Shown: positions 16,877-26,170, numbered from the stretch's first letter. The stretch: DNA of 64,000 nucleotides from Jeotgalibacillus sp. S-D1 (GCF_004358665.1 NZ_SMZR01000001.1:62001-126000); one strand, 5' to 3'. A program made the numbers and translations. Notes: generated from the letters alone by a model not told the origin.

Positions 16877-18223
16877 CTATTTTTTTCCTGAGTCGTATCC
16901 CTTTTGATAATATTGATTCATAATCTCTTCAGGAACCATGCTTCCGCCAGTTCCCCAAATAACATGAGTGCTATTATTCATTTTTTCCTTTAAATGATGA
17001 TCCTGCAGGTAGCCGGTTCCTTCAGTAAGAAGCTTTTCCGGTCCAATCATGCCTGCAAGAGCGGAAGGTTCTAAGTGAAAACCTTCTGTGTCTGCTAGTG
17101 CTGTAAGCATTTTGTACAGCTTTTTATCACTTACTGTGTAGCTTCCGCTTAAAATGGATTCCATCATTTTTCCTGCAAATCCAGAGGGCCTTCCTACAGC
17201 TAAACCATCCGCCTCCGTAACATTATCAATGCCAACATCCTGTACAGATATCTGGTCATGAAGCCCGGTTAGCAAACCTATGAGCATGCATGGAGAGTGA
17301 GTAGGTTCTGCAAAGAAACAGTGCACATGATCCCCAAACAGCAATTTCAGCCCAAATGCAACGCCCCCCGGGCCCCCTCCTACACCACATGGCAGATAAA
17401 CAAATAAGGGGTGATCTTCATCAATTTTGATCTCCATTTGCTCCAGCTGTTTTTGTAAACGGGAGGCCGCAACTGCATAACCCAGGAATAAATCGCGGGA
17501 ACTCTCATCATCAACAAAATAGCATCTGGGATCTTTAGCTGCCTGAAGCCGGCCTTCTTCCACCGCTTTACTATAATCATCAGCATATTCAATCACGTCT
17601 ACTTTTTTACTTCTAAGCAAATCTTTTTTCCATGTTTGTGCATCAGCTGACATATGAACAGACACATTAAATCCCAGCTTGGCACTGATAATGCCTATAC
17701 TGAGGCCCAGGTTTCCAGTTGAGCCTACTGCAATGGAATACTGTGAAAAAAAGCTGCGAAATTCCTCATTATCTATTATCGAGTAATCATCTTCAACTTT
17801 CAGCATCCCATTGTGCAGTGCTAAATCTTCAGCATGCTTCAAAATTTCATAGATTCCGCCCCGGGCTTTAATAGAGCCAGATATAGGAAGGTGACTATCA
17901 CATTTTAGAAGCAATTCACCTGGAATCCCTTGATGAGTGTCCCTTTCAATGAATTGTTTCATGGTGGGAATCCTCGCAAGCGGCGATTCAATCAGCCCTT
18001 TTGCTTCTTTTGTTTCAGGAAAAGCCTTTGCAAGATATGGCGCAAAACGCATCAGCCTATTCTCGGCATCGTTAACATCTTGCTGTGAAAGTGTGGCTTT
18101 TTTAATTCCAATTGGATATTTTTCCAGCTTTGGATTGATCCAAAATGATTCCTGCAGTGAAATCAGTTGATTCAGCAGAGGATATTCATTCTTTAAAGCT
18201 TGTATCTCTTTTTTCTCTTTCAT
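16877..18223 (-). CDS. dsdA: D-serine dehydratase
   Basis: PLP-dependent fold-type II enzyme (448 aa) that converts D-serine to pyruvate and ammonia. The PLP lysine is in SGSIKARGG (Lys119). The substrate loop [15 protein letters not shown] and the glycine-rich phosphate loop [15 protein letters not shown] are present, as is the DsdA-specific N-terminus ([23 protein letters not shown]). Length fits bacterial DsdA. The start ATG has ATGGGAGGTCAC upstream. It stands alone with no dsdC or transporter nearby, so it may serve detoxification of D-serine. Confidence 0.95.
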   Translation of the reverse strand: MKEKKEIQALKNEYPLLNQLISLQESFWINPKLEKYPIGIKKATLSQQDVNDAENRLMRFAPYLAKAFPETKEAKGLIESPLARIPTMKQFIERDTHQGIPGELLLKCDSHLPISGSIKARGGIYEILKHAEDLALHNGMLKVEDDYSIIDNEEFRSFFSQYSIAVGSTGNLGLSIGIISAKLGFNVSVHMSADAQTWKKDLLRSKKVDVIEYADDYSKAVEEGRLQAAKDPRCYFVDDESSRDLFLGYAVAASRLQKQLEQMEIKIDEDHPLFVYLPCGVGGGPGGVAFGLKLLFGDHVHCFFAEPTHSPCMLIGLLTGLHDQISVQDVGIDNVTEADGLAVGRPSGFAGKMMESILSGSYTVSDKKLYKMLTALADTEGFHLEPSALAGMIGPEKLLTEGTGYLQDHHLKEKMNNSTHVIWGTGGSMVPEEIMNQYYQKGYDSGKK

Positions 18224-18313
18224 CTTTGTGACCTCCCATATAATTGAAGGAAATTGCTTGTATCATTACCTCACGAATGCCTGTTGGATATAACCAGGCA
18301 ACACTAATAAAGC

Positions 18314-18340
18314 AAAAAGCCAGCCCAAAAAGGACTAGCT
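18314..18340 (-). terminator. terminator of the ytqA-ytqB pair (minus strand)
   Basis: Minus strand GCTAGTCC / GGGCTGGC (with G-U pairs) followed by TTTTT; it overlaps the last codons of ytqB. Confidence 0.75.
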
Positions 18341-18919
18341 TCTAACCCCTCGTTTCTCAATTGCTACCACAAAAGGAGAGGGGGTCTGTGTATTCATAAA
18401 CTGATAGCGCAGTACATGAGCCTGTTCACTATCGATTGTCTGCACAAAACGCAGCAGGTAGTCGCGTTCCACGGCACCTTCAGGATGACCATGATAGATG
18501 ACAAGTACAATGATTCCGCCAGGCTTTACCATGTCCATTAGCTTTTCGACTGCTGTGATGGTGGTTCTTGGACGTGTAATAATACTCTCGTCTCCGCCTG
18601 GCAAATAGCCAAGGTTAAAAACGGCTGCCGCAATCGCTCCATCATGAACAGGGGGGATTGCCTGGTCTACCATTTCGTGTCCGTGCTGAAACAGCAATAC
18701 CCGGTTTCGCAGCTCATGTTCTTCCAATTTAGCAGCGGTTTCGTCAATCGCTTCTTTTTGTATGTCAAAACCGTATACACGGCCGTTTTCGCCAACAAGC
18801 TGTGCTAAATATAATGTGTCATGGCCGTTGCCGACTGTGGCATCAATCACTACATCACCCTTTGAAACAGCCCGTTCCAGCAGGGTTCGTGCATATGGCA
18901 GAATGCGGTCCAGATTCAT
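18335..18919 (-). CDS. mnmM: tRNA nm5s2U methyltransferase, YtqB/MnmM
   Basis: Class I SAM-dependent methyltransferase (194 aa) matching B. subtilis YtqB over its whole length: AVSKGDVVIDATVGNGHDTLYLA (SAM motif I), VYGFDIQKEAI (motif II acidic), AAVFNLGYLPGGD and HGHPEGAVERD. YtqB was reported as MnmM, which methylates 5-aminomethyl-2-thiouridine at the wobble base of certain tRNAs. Its ATG overlaps the ytqA stop by four bases (ATGA), so the two are translationally coupled, consistent with acting in sequence on the same base. Confidence 0.92.
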   Translation of the reverse strand: MNLDRILPYARTLLERAVSKGDVVIDATVGNGHDTLYLAQLVGENGRVYGFDIQKEAIDETAAKLEEHELRNRVLLFQHGHEMVDQAIPPVHDGAIAAAVFNLGYLPGGDESIITRPRTTITAVEKLMDMVKPGGIIVLVIYHGHPEGAVERDYLLRFVQTIDSEQAHVLRYQFMNTQTPSPFVVAIEKRGVRS

Positions 18920-19881
18920 TGTTGTGAAGTCACCTCTTTGGTATAGTTTTTCCCCTGGTAGGATCCTCTTTTAATAAGTTCCTGATCAATATCATTTAAG
19001 ACGCTCCATTTATCAACACTCCACATGGGACCAACCATAATGTCAATAGGTCCGTCACCAGTTATGCGGTGGATGATCATTTCAGGTGGCAGAATCTCCA
19101 GCTGATCGACAACCAGATTAACATAATCCTCCTGTGTCAAAAATTCAAGGAGTCCTTTTTCATATTGTTTTACCATAGGAGTCCCTTTTAATAGATGCAA
19201 CAGATGGATTTTAATCCCTTGGACATCCAGTTCAGCGACCGCCTTAGCGGTTTCCATCATCATGCTGTAATTTTCCTGGGGCAATCCGTTAATGATATGG
19301 GAGCATACACGAATTCCGCGGCTGCGCAGCTTCTCAACGCCTTCTTTATAGCAGTCAAAATCGTGTGCCCGGTTGATAATATTGGCTGTGGATTCATGAA
19401 CGGTCTGCAGACCAAGCTCCACCCATAAATATGTACGCTCATTTAGTTCTGCTAAATAATCCACCACATCGTCAGGAAGACAATCAGGGCGTGTTGCAAT
19501 TGATAAGCCCACTACATCATCAAGTTTAAGAACCTGTTCATATTTTTCCCGAAGCACTTCAACTGGAGCATGCGTATTCGTGAAGGCTTGAAAGTAAGCC
19601 ATGAATTTTCCGTCTTTCCATTTTCGGTTAGCCCGATCTCTTACCGAATAAAATTGAACGTCAAGCGGATCCACCCGGTTTCCGGCAAAATCACCTGACC
19701 CTGCTGCACTGCAAAATGTACAGCCTCCATGAGCAACTGTGCCATCCCGATTGGGACAGTCAAAGCCGCCATCAAGAGCGATTTTAATTACTTTATGACC
19801 AAAGTGATTGCGTAAATGATAATTCCAAGTATGATATCTTTTTTCATCAGCTGCGTAGTGAAATGGATTCGTTTGAGCCAT
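18916..19881 (-). CDS. mnmL: radical SAM protein YtqA (MnmL), tRNA wobble modification
   Basis: Radical SAM enzyme of the TIGR01212/YhcC-like family (321 aa). The cluster cysteines are Cys42, Cys54 and Cys57 (CPNRDGTVAHGGCTFC), an Elp3-like spacing. Other conserved parts: YFQAFTNTHAPVEVLREKYEQ, GLSIATRPDCLPDDVVDYL, WVELGLQTVHE and GLPQE. YtqA of B. subtilis has been linked to conversion of cmnm5 to nm5 uridine, the step before MnmM; this link is from memory of recent work and should be treated as likely. Start ATG with GGAGGGC upstream. First gene of the two-gene operon. Confidence 0.9.
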   Translation of the reverse strand: MAQTNPFHYAADEKRYHTWNYHLRNHFGHKVIKIALDGGFDCPNRDGTVAHGGCTFCSAAGSGDFAGNRVDPLDVQFYSVRDRANRKWKDGKFMAYFQAFTNTHAPVEVLREKYEQVLKLDDVVGLSIATRPDCLPDDVVDYLAELNERTYLWVELGLQTVHESTANIINRAHDFDCYKEGVEKLRSRGIRVCSHIINGLPQENYSMMMETAKAVAELDVQGIKIHLLHLLKGTPMVKQYEKGLLEFLTQEDYVNLVVDQLEILPPEMIIHRITGDGPIDIMVGPMWSVDKWSVLNDIDQELIKRGSYQGKNYTKEVTSQQ

Positions 19882-20062
19882 TAACCAGCCCTCCTTTTAC
19901 ATGACTGAACCTTTTAAAAAAGTCCTAGCCTATAGCGCATTCTATCATGATCAAATCCTACATACCAATGTCAAACAGACCAGATGTGAAAATTGCCGCG
20001 AAGGTAAGAGGTTAATTTCCTGTTTTTGGTGAAAAATTTAAATAAATTTGATGCTAGACACT

Positions 20063-20207
20063 GTTTCCCCGTACAGCAATGACGAGAATGAATCGATCAA
20101 TGGACCCTAGCCGCGGATAGAGACAAGATAGGCTTCGATTGAAAGGAAGAACCTGCGGATTGGGGGAATGAGGCTTCAATTGGACGGAATAACCCGTGGA
20201 AAAAGGC
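20063..20207. repeat. decayed ~42-bp tandem repeat
   Basis: Two clear units, 20102-20144 and 20145-20185, share the layout GGA..(A)CC.GCGGAT.G.G..A..A.GGCTTCRATTG. A weaker unit precedes (from 20063: ACGAGAATGAATCGATCAAT) and a truncated one follows (GGAATAACCCGTGG). Local GC is higher than in the flanks. No protein gene is credible here; the rest of the 19882-20262 gap shows nothing. Confidence 0.6.
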
Positions 20208-20230
20208 AAGTAGTCGTCTTTTTCCACGGG
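20193..20230. other. perfect hairpin without T-run
   Basis: CCCGTGGAAAAAG pairs perfectly with CTTTTTCCACGGG over 13 bp, 12-base loop. It lies 33 bases past the stop of the minus-strand lipoprotein gene. Lacking a T-tract, it may be a processing or stability hairpin, or the end of the repeat array. Confidence 0.6.
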
Positions 20231-20262
20231 CATGTGAAATGCATATTTACAATACGGTAGTG

Positions 20263-20907
20263 TCATTGCTGATCGAACATTACTTTATCTGCTAAACCGC
20301 CATCATCCCGTATTTCAAACGTTCCCATTTTCCCTGGTTCAACAAGAATGGCGATTCCTTTTACTTCATGTTGTGAAATATCACCTGTATTATTTGTATA
20401 TTCGACCTGAGAAGTAAAGGCATAATGATTGGGTGAGTTTTCATTTTCACTTTTAGTCACCTGTATATCACTGACATTCATTTTATATTGGACATCTTCA
20501 TCAAAACCTAAGTATCCATAGTGATAACGAAAAGCAAGAGCCTGAGGAATAAGGTTTTCGAAAGCATCTTCCGTAAAGTAAGGTCCATACATTTCTTTTA
20601 CTAAGTCCTCGTATGCAAGCCACTCATCTGAGACACCGGATGGAACGCCATCCACTACTTCATTCGCTTCAGGTGAGCCGCTGCCTATGTCGGTCATTTT
20701 TTTATCAATGTTTTTGACAACTTCCACATATTCCTCATTTGGAACGTTGAGCTCTGTTTTAAGAACAGCTTCGACTGCTTCTTTATTTTTATCTTCTGTC
20801 GAGACGGCTTCTTCATTTTGGGTTCCAGGGTTTTCTTCCGAACAGGCAGCGAACAGGAGACATGAACAAAGTAAGATTAATAGGCCTGCTGTTTTTTTAA
20901 AATGCAT
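20263..20907 (-). CDS. lipoprotein of unknown function
   Basis: A 214-aa exported lipoprotein. The signal peptide MHFKKTAGLLILLCSCLLFAAC ends in lipobox LFAAC (Cys22), and a charged, Asn/Glu-rich linker (about 23-45) follows. The C-terminal part (YKMNVSDIQVTKSENENSPNHYAFTSQVEYTNN...EVKGIAILVEPGKMGTFEIRDDGG) resembles the beta-rich fold of small Bacillus lipoproteins that carry NTF2-like modules, but no family was recognised with confidence. Start ATG with GGAGGG upstream. Single gene. Confidence 0.8.
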   Translation of the reverse strand: MHFKKTAGLLILLCSCLLFAACSEENPGTQNEEAVSTEDKNKEAVEAVLKTELNVPNEEYVEVVKNIDKKMTDIGSGSPEANEVVDGVPSGVSDEWLAYEDLVKEMYGPYFTEDAFENLIPQALAFRYHYGYLGFDEDVQYKMNVSDIQVTKSENENSPNHYAFTSQVEYTNNTGDISQHEVKGIAILVEPGKMGTFEIRDDGGLADKVMFDQQ

Positions 20908-21134
20908 AATAATTCCCTCCTAATTTTATCTTTTAAAAAATTTCCTGTTACCTAAAATACGAACTGAAAACTGAAAAGTTTCATTTTTCTATATTTTCTA
21001 TAATTACACAACTAAATGAGCAACCATAGGGAAAAAGCATAAGAAAAATTGTATAAAAGAAGGAATTTGCCTATGTTTAAATGAAATATTAGAATGATTC
21101 CCTTTTTAAATAATGTTTCAGAGGAGGCCTAGTC

Positions 21135-21164
21135 ATGATTATCAAGTGGGTTCGAGTAAGATAA
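21135..21164 (+). other. nine-codon ORF with strong RBS, possible leader peptide or relic
   Basis: AGAGGAGG (21119-21126) is followed 8 bases later by ATG and the short frame MIIKWVRVR, then TAA. It lies in the 350-base gap before the hydrolase gene. The strong site is unexpected for non-coding DNA. It could be a leader peptide, a small peptide gene or the start of a decayed gene. Nothing else was recognised in 20908-21258. Confidence 0.3.
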
Positions 21165-21258
21165 TTTATGAGGCTGTCCAATCAGACTCCGAAAAGAGTT
21201 TATTGATCTGCCACCTAATTAACGGCGATTAGATAATAAATAATACGGAGGTAACAAA

Positions 21259-22098
21259 ATGAGTGAACAAATGATGATCATCAATAAAGTGGATATTTGT
21301 ACAGAAAGTTTTGGGAACCCAAATGACCCTGCAGTGCTTTTGATCATGGGAGCGATGTCATCTTTAGACTGGTGGGATGAGGAATTCTGTCTCCGCCTTG
21401 CTGGTCAAGGGAGATTTGTCATTCGGTATGATCACCGGGATCTGGGACGATCAGCCATTTATGAGCCTGGTACTTCCAACTATACGATAACGGATTTGGC
21501 TGACGATGCCGTGGGGGTTTTGGATGCTTATTCCATAAAACAGGCTCATATCGTCGGGATGTCCATGGGTGGTATGGTCGGACAGATTCTTGCTTTGAGA
21601 TATCCGGAGCGCTTATTTACGCTTACGCTAATTGCATCAAGTGTGTTCGGAACTGAGATGGAAAAATTGCCTCCAATGGATCAAAGCATCCTGGATCACC
21701 ATGCTAAAAGTGCTGCTGTAGATTGGTCAAATAGGGAGGAGGTAATTCCCTATCTTGCTGAAGGATGGAGAATGTTAGCAGGTTCCAAACCTTTTGAACA
21801 AAAAAGAATGTATAAACTGGCCCAAAGAGAGGCCGACCGCGCCAAACAGCTGCCGAGCAGATTTAATCATGCCATGCTCCAAGGGGGAGAAGTGTATTAC
21901 GATCGAATGGGTGAGATCAGTGTTCCTGTTCTCATCATTCATGGCACAAAAGATCCAGCTCTTCCATTCGAGCACGGGCTTGCTCTTAAAAATGCCATCC
22001 CTCATGCTGAATTAGTGACTCTTGATGGAACAGGGCATGAAATTCATAGTGAAGACTGGGACCAAATTATCGAATCAGTTGGAAAGATTAGTTCATGA
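21259..22098 (+). CDS. alpha/beta hydrolase, RdmC/esterase-like
   Basis: Alpha/beta-fold hydrolase (279 aa). The triad is visible: Ser102 in the elbow GMSMGG, Asp232 in HGTKDPALP and His260 in DGTGHEIH. The oxyanion region is LLIMGAMSSLDWW and YDHRDLGRSAIYEPGTSNYTITDLADDAVGVLDAY, an arrangement seen in proteins annotated as aclacinomycin methylesterase (RdmC)-like or haloperoxidase-like. No signal peptide, so cytoplasmic. Substrate unknown. Start ATG with GGAGGT 8 bases upstream. Single gene before the leuS leader. Confidence 0.9.
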   Translation: MSEQMMIINKVDICTESFGNPNDPAVLLIMGAMSSLDWWDEEFCLRLAGQGRFVIRYDHRDLGRSAIYEPGTSNYTITDLADDAVGVLDAYSIKQAHIVGMSMGGMVGQILALRYPERLFTLTLIASSVFGTEMEKLPPMDQSILDHHAKSAAVDWSNREEVIPYLAEGWRMLAGSKPFEQKRMYKLAQREADRAKQLPSRFNHAMLQGGEVYYDRMGEISVPVLIIHGTKDPALPFEHGLALKNAIPHAELVTLDGTGHEIHSEDWDQIIESVGKISS

Positions 22099-22177
22099 AT
22101 AATGATCAGTAAAAATGACAGACGCCTTTAAAGGGTTAAAAATTGAAAACCTTGGCTATACTTCAGGGAGAAAAGTC

Positions 22178-22206
22178 TTGCATGTGGAGGCTCTATTGCA
22201 TACAAT
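22178..22206 (+). promoter_or_regulatory. promoter of leuS
   Basis: -35 TTGCAT (22178-22183), 17-base spacer, -10 TACAAT (22201-22206). Transcription would start near 22213, just before the T-box leader. Confidence 0.7.
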
Positions 22207-22230
22207 AAAAATAATTCCATAAATTTAGAC

Positions 22231-22466
22231 GTTGAAGAGGAATAGTAGAGATTTCATTTCGAGCCCATAGAGAGCTGACGGATGGTGAAAGTCAGCCGGA
22301 TGAATCGTGAACTCACCTCTGAGTCGATTGCGCGAAGATCGTATAGTGCAATCCGTATTCCGCGATAAGGATGAACTTTTTTCAAAGTGCGTGTACACGA
22401 ATTTGGGTGGTACCGCGGGAGACTTATAACCAGGCTCTCGTCCCATAATAGGGACGGGAGTTTTTT
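22231..22466 (+). promoter_or_regulatory. T-box riboswitch, leucine specific
   Basis: A complete T-box leader. Stem I contains GAGAGCTGAC and its partner GTCAGC. The specifier loop reads GAACTCACC, giving codon CTC (22312-22314) for leucine. The T-box proper is GGGTGGTACCGCGG (about 22405-22418), whose TGGT would pair with the ACCA end of uncharged tRNA-Leu. The terminator is CTCTCGTCCC / GGGACGGGAG (22435-22460) followed by six T. Uncharged tRNA-Leu should favour read-through into leuS. Confidence 0.95.
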
Positions 22467-22510
22467 GTGTTTTTATAGGAAATTGTAACTACACGCTAGG
22501 AGGAGTAAGA

Positions 22511-24922
22511 ATGAGTTTTAACCATCAGAAAATCGAAAAAAAATGGCAGCAGCATTGGGCTGACAATAAAACGTTTAAAACGTCAGATGATATTGGAAAA
22601 AAGAAATTCTATGCGCTTGACATGTTTCCATATCCATCCGGTGCAGGTCTGCACGTCGGGCATCCGGAGGGCATGACAGCAACCGATATCCTTTCCCGCT
22701 ATAAAAGAATGAACGGCTACAATGTCCTTCATCCTATGGGCTGGGATGCATTTGGCCTTCCAGCTGAGCAGTATGCACTTGATACTGGAAATGATCCGGC
22801 TGAATTCACCAAAAAAAATATAGATACCTTCCGCCGCCAGATACAGGAGCTGGGTTTTTCCTATGACTGGGACCGCGAAATCAGCACAACCGATCCGAGC
22901 TACTATAAATGGACCCAGTGGATTTTTCTAAAGCTTCATGAAATGGGCCTTGCCTATGTAGACGAAGTCGCGGTTAACTGGTGCCCGGCGCTTGGAACTG
23001 TGCTTGCAAATGAAGAGATCATTGATGGAAAAAGTGAGCGTGGTGGCCATCCGGTCGAAAGACGTCCGATGAGACAGTGGGTGCTTCGTATTACAGCCTA
23101 CGCTGACCGCTTGATTGATGATTTGGACGAACTTGACTGGCCGGAAAGCATTAAGGATATGCAGCGCAATTGGGTAGGCAAATCAGAGGGAGCTGAAATC
23201 CGCTTCCATATTGCTGATACAGAAAAAACATTTGACGTATTCACCACTCGCCCTGACACTCTGTTTGGAGCAACGTATGCAGTCCTTGCGCCTGAGCATC
23301 CGCTTGTAGAACAAATTTCAGCTGATGATCAAAAAGAAGCAATCGCACAATATATTGATAAAATTAAATCAAAAAGTGATCTGGAGCGAACTGATTTGGC
23401 AAAAGAAAAAACCGGGGTATTTACCGGTGCTTATGCCATTAACCCGGTGAACAACGAAAAAATGCCGATCTGGATTGCAGATTATGTGTTGATGAGCTAT
23501 GGAAGCGGAGCGATCATGGCGGTTCCTGCACATGACGAACGGGATTATGAATTCGCAACTGAATTTGACCTTCCAATTGTTGAAGTAGTGGAAGGCGGAG
23601 ACACCTCAAAAGAAGCATATACGGGAGATGGTGCCCATGTTAATTCAGACTTCTTAAACGGTCTTGGAAAAGAAGAAGGCATTTCAAAAGCGATTTCCTG
23701 GCTTGAAGAAAAAGAGCTTGGAACAAAGAAAACAACGTATCGTCTGCGTGACTGGCTGTTCAGCCGCCAGCGCTACTGGGGAGAGCCGATTCCAATTATC
23801 CATTGGGAGGACGGGACTTCAACCGGCGTACCTTTTGAAGAGCTGCCGCTTGAGCTTCCAAAAACAACTAATATCAAGCCATCTGGAACAGGCGAATCGC
23901 CGCTTGCCAATATTGATGACTGGGTAAATGTTGTTGACCCCGAAACAGGTAAAAAAGGAAAACGCGAAACCAATACGATGCCGCAATGGGCAGGCAGTTG
24001 CTGGTATTACCTTCGCTATATTGATCCGACCAATGAAGATGCGATTGCTGATCCCGAGAAAATTAAGCACTGGCTGCCTGTCGATATTTATATCGGAGGA
24101 GCCGAGCACGCAGTACTGCACCTGCTTTATGCCCGTTTCTGGCACAAGGTTCTTTATGATCTTGGCGTAGTACCGACAAAAGAGCCATTTCAAAAGCTGT
24201 TTAATCAGGGAATGATCCTTGGCGAAAACAACGAAAAAATGAGTAAATCAAAAGGCAATGTCGTCAATCCGGATGAAATCGTCAAAACGCATGGTGCCGA
24301 TACACTTCGCGTATATGAAATGTTCATGGGTCCACTTGATGCCTCAATTGCCTGGTCAGAAAACGGGCTTGACGGATCCCGCCGATTCCTTGACCGCATC
24401 TGGCGTTTATTCGTTACAGAGGATGGAGCAATCACTGATAAAGTGAAAGCTCAAGCAAATGAAACACTTGAAAAAGTGTATCATCAATCAGTGAAAAAGG
24501 TATCTGAAGATATCGAAGGAATTCGATTTAATACAGCCATTTCTCAAATGATGGTATTTGTAAATGATGCCTATAAAGCCGATGTCATTCCAGCTGAATA
24601 TGCTAAGGGATTTGTGAAGCTTCTTTCTCCATTCGCTCCGCATCTGGCTGAAGAGCTTTGGGAAAAACTCGGAGAAACAAATCTTGCTTATGCGGAATGG
24701 CCTGGATTTGATAAATCTAAGCTAGTTGACAATGAAGTAGAGATCGTTGTACAAGTAAATGGAAAAATGAAAATGAAGATGATGATCTCAAGAGACGCAA
24801 GCCGCGAAGAAATGGAAAAGCTTGCAACAAGTGAAGAGTCAATTCAGTCATCTATAGCAGGAAAAACGGTACGCAAGGTCATTGCAGTTCCTGGAAAGCT
24901 TGTTAACATCGTAGCAAATTAA
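22511..24922 (+). CDS. leuS: leucyl-tRNA synthetase
   Basis: Class I aminoacyl-tRNA synthetase (803 aa, normal bacterial length). HIGH signature as HVGH at 48-51 ([15 protein letters not shown]), KMSKS at 576-580 ([15 protein letters not shown]), the editing domain ([37 protein letters not shown]) between them, and the anticodon-binding and C-terminal domains after residue 640. It charges tRNA-Leu. Start ATG with AGGAGGAG 6 bases upstream. Expression is controlled by the T-box leader; the gene ends at its own terminator. Confidence 0.98.
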   Translation: MSFNHQKIEKKWQQHWADNKTFKTSDDIGKKKFYALDMFPYPSGAGLHVGHPEGMTATDILSRYKRMNGYNVLHPMGWDAFGLPAEQYALDTGNDPAEFTKKNIDTFRRQIQELGFSYDWDREISTTDPSYYKWTQWIFLKLHEMGLAYVDEVAVNWCPALGTVLANEEIIDGKSERGGHPVERRPMRQWVLRITAYADRLIDDLDELDWPESIKDMQRNWVGKSEGAEIRFHIADTEKTFDVFTTRPDTLFGATYAVLAPEHPLVEQISADDQKEAIAQYIDKIKSKSDLERTDLAKEKTGVFTGAYAINPVNNEKMPIWIADYVLMSYGSGAIMAVPAHDERDYEFATEFDLPIVEVVEGGDTSKEAYTGDGAHVNSDFLNGLGKEEGISKAISWLEEKELGTKKTTYRLRDWLFSRQRYWGEPIPIIHWEDGTSTGVPFEELPLELPKTTNIKPSGTGESPLANIDDWVNVVDPETGKKGKRETNTMPQWAGSCWYYLRYIDPTNEDAIADPEKIKHWLPVDIYIGGAEHAVLHLLYARFWHKVLYDLGVVPTKEPFQKLFNQGMILGENNEKMSKSKGNVVNPDEIVKTHGADTLRVYEMFMGPLDASIAWSENGLDGSRRFLDRIWRLFVTEDGAITDKVKAQANETLEKVYHQSVKKVSEDIEGIRFNTAISQMMVFVNDAYKADVIPAEYAKGFVKLLSPFAPHLAEELWEKLGETNLAYAEWPGFDKSKLVDNEVEIVVQVNGKMKMKMMISRDASREEMEKLATSEESIQSSIAGKTVRKVIAVPGKLVNIVAN

Positions 24923-24930
24923 TTTTACAT

Positions 24931-24975
24931 GCCGGACTGCTTCAAGTTAGTAGGAGGTGTCCGGCCTTCTTTTTT
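24931..24975 (+). terminator. leuS terminator
   Basis: GCCGGAC / GTCCGGC with a 21-base loop, followed by CTTCTTTTTT. Confidence 0.8.
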
Positions 24976-25016
24976 GTTATACTAAAGCTACTTTAAAAAG
25001 TGAAAGGAAGGTTTTT

Positions 25017-25331
25017 ATGTCTGAACTTAAAACCATTACAGCGCAAGAGGTTCAACAAAAACTTGAAGCAGGAGAAACGCTGAACCTGATCGATGTGCGT
25101 GAAGACGATGAAGTGGCAGAAGGCATGATCCCTGAAGCGACTCACATTCCAATGGGTGACGTTGCCATGCATTTAGATGATTTAGATGATGCGAATGAAT
25201 ACATCTTAATTTGCCGCTCTGGCAAGCGCAGCGAAAATGTAGGCTGGTTCCTGCATGATCACGGCTATCAAGTTGTGAATATGACAGGCGGAATGCTTGA
25301 GTACGGCGGAGAGACAAAACCAAAACGATAA
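25017..25331 (+). CDS. ytwF: rhodanese-like sulfurtransferase, YtwF-like
   Basis: Single-domain rhodanese (104 aa). The active cysteine is Cys66 in the loop CRSGKR; LIDVREDDEVAEGMIPEATHIPMGD is the N-terminal rhodanese signature, and the C-terminal NMTGGMLEYGGE is typical. It transfers sulfane sulfur in the cytoplasm; the acceptor is unknown. In B. subtilis ytwF lies next to leuS, as here. The ATG at 25017 has GAAAGGAAGG 6 bases upstream; the frame extends upstream into the leuS terminator and that part is not coding. Confidence 0.92.
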   Translation: MSELKTITAQEVQQKLEAGETLNLIDVREDDEVAEGMIPEATHIPMGDVAMHLDDLDDANEYILICRSGKRSENVGWFLHDHGYQVVNMTGGMLEYGGETKPKR

Positions 25332-25354
25332 CTCATAAAGCGATATGAATGTAA

Positions 25355-25387
25355 AAGGCCATCTTCAAAGCGAGGATGGCCTTTTTT
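25355..25387 (+). terminator. terminator of the rhodanese gene
   Basis: AAGGCCATC / GATGGCC with an 11-base loop, then six T. Confidence 0.88.
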
Positions 25388-25472
25388 ACGTTAAGGAAAT
25401 TAACTAGCATACGGGAACAAGCGAAAAGGCTCAGATTAACGCTGAGCCTGCTGACTAATTATGACCATTAGT

Positions 25473-25676
25473 CTAGTGTCTATGATGTTTTTTCTTATCA
25501 AGTAGAGCTATTAAAACTTTGATAATTAGTATTAATGAGAATAAAACAACTGCAATGATACCAATCAATGTGATAATTGAAGCTAAACCTGCTAAGAAGG
25601 TGCCTGCTAACGGAACTGCAATTAAAGCAAAACCTGCAATAATGCCCGCTAACAGCAGAAGGATAATTCGATCCAT
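25473..25676 (-). CDS. small two-helix membrane protein with His-rich tail
   Basis: A 67-aa, very hydrophobic protein with two predicted membrane helices (about 4-25 and 29-58), joined by a tight turn (GLAS), and a basic C-terminal tail KKKHHRH. A strong GAGAGGAGG lies 8 bases before the ATG, so it is likely real. No family was recognised; the tail could be cytoplasmic and bind metal or phospholipid (speculative). Confidence 0.7.
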   Translation of the reverse strand: MDRIILLLLAGIIAGFALIAVPLAGTFLAGLASIITLIGIIAVVLFSLILIIKVLIALLDKKKHHRH

Positions 25677-25817
25677 CCTGTCAACCTCCTCTCATTCTAC
25701 TTCATTATATGAAAAGGTTTTTGCAATGGTGTGCCGATAAAGCTGTGTTTAACATTCATTTGAGAAAAATTTTTTTAGTAGATTTAGTAAGGACCGTTGC
25801 CGATGGATGGCGCGGTC

Positions 25818-25960
25818 AGAAGGCGATGGTGCGGGAAATGTAGAAGTGTGGACGGGAAATGTAGAAGGTGGAAGGCGAAGTGTAGAAGGTCGCGCCCGGG
25901 CTGTAGAAGTTTTGAAATGAAGTGTAGAACCTGCACGGCGCAGGTGGTGGAAGTAGAATC
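25818..25960. repeat. 21-bp tandem repeat (GC-rich minisatellite)
   Basis: TGTAGAA recurs at 25839, 25860, 25881, 25902 and 25923, exactly every 21 bases, in units of the form GGGAAATGTAGAAGGTGGAA with diverged tails; weaker units flank it (AGAAGG near 25818 and GGTGGAAGTAGAA near 25945). The array is far more GC-rich than its surroundings. Because 21 is divisible by three, one frame reads as a 7-residue repeat (xKCRxxx), but the only start (TTG 25797) has no RBS. The remaining gap to 26100 shows nothing else. Confidence 0.85.
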
Positions 25961-26116
25961 GATAAAACGTAAAATATCAGCTAAATGACCCTCGACGGTT
26001 TTTTTGTTTAACGGAAGAATATACCTTAATGATTATTGTTTACAGAATAAATGATGCTTTATTTCCTTAAACACGAACAATAATTTAATTTTATTAAATA
26101 AAGTTCAGTTTTTAGG

Positions 26117-26145
26117 TTGATATCAGATAATATCTTTGTTATGTT
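26117..26145 (+). promoter_or_regulatory. promoter of the purine riboswitch transcript
   Basis: -35 TTGATA (26117-26122), 17-base spacer, -10 TATGTT (26140-26145), placing the start about 20 bases before the aptamer. Confidence 0.55.
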
Positions 26146-26170
26146 ATCAAAGTAACTTTCTTATATCGTT

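Noticed and set aside
20054-20266. 70-codon minus-strand frame across the ~42-bp repeats
   Set aside because: It follows the repeat and hairpin sequence, has no ribosome site of its own and overlaps the lipoprotein stop region.
25818-25960. Possible CRISPR array
   Set aside because: Units are contiguous 21-mers without unique spacers, and no cas gene is nearby.
25797-25988. 63-codon Cys/Arg-rich frame over the 21-bp repeat
   Set aside because: The heptad arises from the DNA period; only a TTG start without ribosome site is available. Kept as a repeat, not a gene.
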